Source of the DNA: Pseudomonadota bacterium | GTDB lineage: Bacteria; Pseudomonadota; Alphaproteobacteria; Rhizobiales; Xanthobacteraceae | Length of the DNA stretch: 7,140 nt | Direction of reading: 5' to 3' | Assembly (NCBI GenBank): GCA_021779635.1 | Contig: JAJYAH010000353.1 | Span: 1 to 7,140 of the forward strand | In this document: positions 6,355 to 7,140 of the stretch, one piece after another | How positions within the stretch are numbered: the first letter of the stretch is position 1 | Layout: the number at the start of each line of letters is the position of its first letter | The notes under the pieces: generated by a model | What the model was told of the DNA's origin: nothing | The model's input: the letters and a program-made list of their open reading frames with translations, nothing else | The model's database searches: none | Made by a program: the position numbers and the translations under genes

Positions 6355-6876
6355 ATGGCGCCCTTTGCCCTTCCCCTCACCGAGGTTCTCGTCGTCGCCG
6401 ACGACTGGCGGGCTGAGCCCGATGCCGAAGCCGTCGTCCATCGCGCCATCGCCGCCGCCGCCAAGACCGTCCATGCCGGGTCCGGCGACGCGGATTTTGA
6501 GGCCGAACTCGCCGTGATGCTGACCGACGACGCCGGAATCCGCACGCTGAACCGCAACTGGCGCGGCATCGACAAGCCGACCAACGTGCTGTCGTTTCCA
6601 GCCTTGCAACCGACCGGCGGAGGCGGCCCCGACGATGCGCCGCGCATGCTCGGCGACATTGCCATCGCCTATGAGACGACGCGCCGGGAGGCCGATGACG
6701 AGCAAAAGCCGTTCGATCATCATCTCAGCCATCTGGCGATCCACGGCTTCCTGCATTTGATGGGTTACGATCACGAAACCGACGACGACGCCGAAGCCAT
6801 GGAAGGCCTCGAGCAGGAGACCCTGGCGCAACTCGGCATTCCCGATCCGTATGCGGATCGGGACCGGATGGACTGA
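6355..6876 (+). CDS. ybeY: Endoribonuclease / rRNA maturation factor YbeY
   Basis: YbeY is a small zinc metalloprotein needed for 16S rRNA 3'-end maturation and 70S ribosome quality control. The 173-residue product has the conserved NRNWRGIDKPTNVLSFP segment with the family arginine, then LGDIAIAYE, and the zinc motif HGFLHLMGYDH (His130, His134, His140; H-x3-H-x5-H) near the C-terminus. ATG 6355 is preferred over ATG 6289, which overlaps the phoH stop by one base. The 22 codons between them have only about half G or C in third position, against about four fifths just after 6355, they encode an Arg/Ser-rich tail unlike the family, and 173 residues is nearer the usual length. The Shine-Dalgarno sequence of 6355 is weak (CGGA, three bases away), so the longer 195-residue form remains possible. 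The phoH-ybeY pair is widely conserved. Confidence 0.93.
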   Translation: MAPFALPLTEVLVVADDWRAEPDAEAVVHRAIAAAAKTVHAGSGDADFEAELAVMLTDDAGIRTLNRNWRGIDKPTNVLSFPALQPTGGGGPDDAPRMLGDIAIAYETTRREADDEQKPFDHHLSHLAIHGFLHLMGYDHETDDDAEAMEGLEQETLAQLGIPDPYADRDRMD

Positions 6877-6877
6877 G

Positions 6878-7140
6878 ATGGCCGACTCCGAACCGACCCA
6901 CGACAATCCGCGCAATACGCGCAACCTGCCGGCGGTGGTGCCCGCGGGCGAAGTGATGCGTCCGATCTCCGACAACTGGCTGACCCGCGCGATCCGCGCG
7001 CTGTTCGGATGGAAACCGGGATCGGTTCGCGACGATCTTCAGGTCGTGCTCGATGCCAGCACGCCGGACGAAGTCGGCTTTTCCGCCACCGAGCGCACCA
7101 TGCTGCGCAACATCCTTGGCCTGCATGAACGGCGCATCGC
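6878..7140 (+). CDS. corC: CorC/HlyC-family CBS-domain protein, N-terminal part (3' end outside the window)
   Basis: The frame begins at ATG 6878, one base after the ybeY stop, with TGGA five bases upstream, and stays open to the right edge (87 full codons). The visible part begins with a poorly conserved, polar and proline-containing leader (MADSEPTHDNPRN). It continues with WLTRAIRALFGWKPGSVRDDLQVVLD and then FSATERTMLRNILGLHERRIA, the stretch that in CorC-type proteins comes just before the paired CBS domains. No membrane segment is visible here, which favours the soluble CorC type over the membrane-anchored DUF21 type. Position after phoH and ybeY is the usual one (E. coli ybeZ-ybeY-ybeX), which is much of the evidence. 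CorC proteins have been linked to magnesium and cobalt efflux and, for YbeX, to ribosome metabolism. The CBS and C-terminal domains themselves cannot be seen. Confidence 0.85.
   Translation, partial: MADSEPTHDNPRNTRNLPAVVPAGEVMRPISDNWLTRAIRALFGWKPGSVRDDLQVVLDASTPDEVGFSATERTMLRNILGLHERRI

Overview
This window looks like the chromosome of an alphaproteobacterium of the Bradyrhizobium/Rhodopseudomonas/Nitrobacter group (Rhizobiales). The reasons are the high GC content, the strong GC bias at third codon positions, the protein sequences (a cysteine-poor Fur/Mur-type regulator, a Nfu protein with an Nfu_N domain) and the gene order. This placement is from recognition, not from a database search. 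All recognisable genes lie on the + strand.

Layout: the 3' end of trpS (tryptophanyl-tRNA synthetase, entering at its KMSKS loop); a single-domain universal stress protein; a Nfu-type Fe-S carrier; tsaB and rimI overlapping by 4 bases; a Fur/Mur-family metal regulator; a 259-base intergenic region holding a 104-base multi-hairpin palindromic element and a consensus -10 box; then miaB, phoH (ybeZ type) and ybeY, closely packed, and the 5' end of a CorC/HlyC-type CBS-domain gene that runs off the right edge.

How they fit together: most of the genes serve translation. TrpS charges tRNA. TsaB works toward t6A37 and MiaB toward ms2i6A37 in tRNA, RimI acetylates a ribosomal protein, and YbeY with its usual neighbour PhoH acts in rRNA and ribosome quality control. 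A second thread is metals: the Nfu carrier can supply Fe-S clusters, MiaB is a two-cluster Fe-S enzyme, and the Fur/Mur regulator senses metal. The miaB-phoH-ybeY-corC block looks like one operon, probably started by the promoter just after the palindromic element.

This is a conserved housekeeping region. I found no defence system, prophage, insertion sequence, CRISPR array or RNA gene, and no convincing undescribed system. The least explained item is the palindromic element at 3628-3731: perfect 12-base terminal inverted arms enclose four hairpins, three of which share the same apical five bases.
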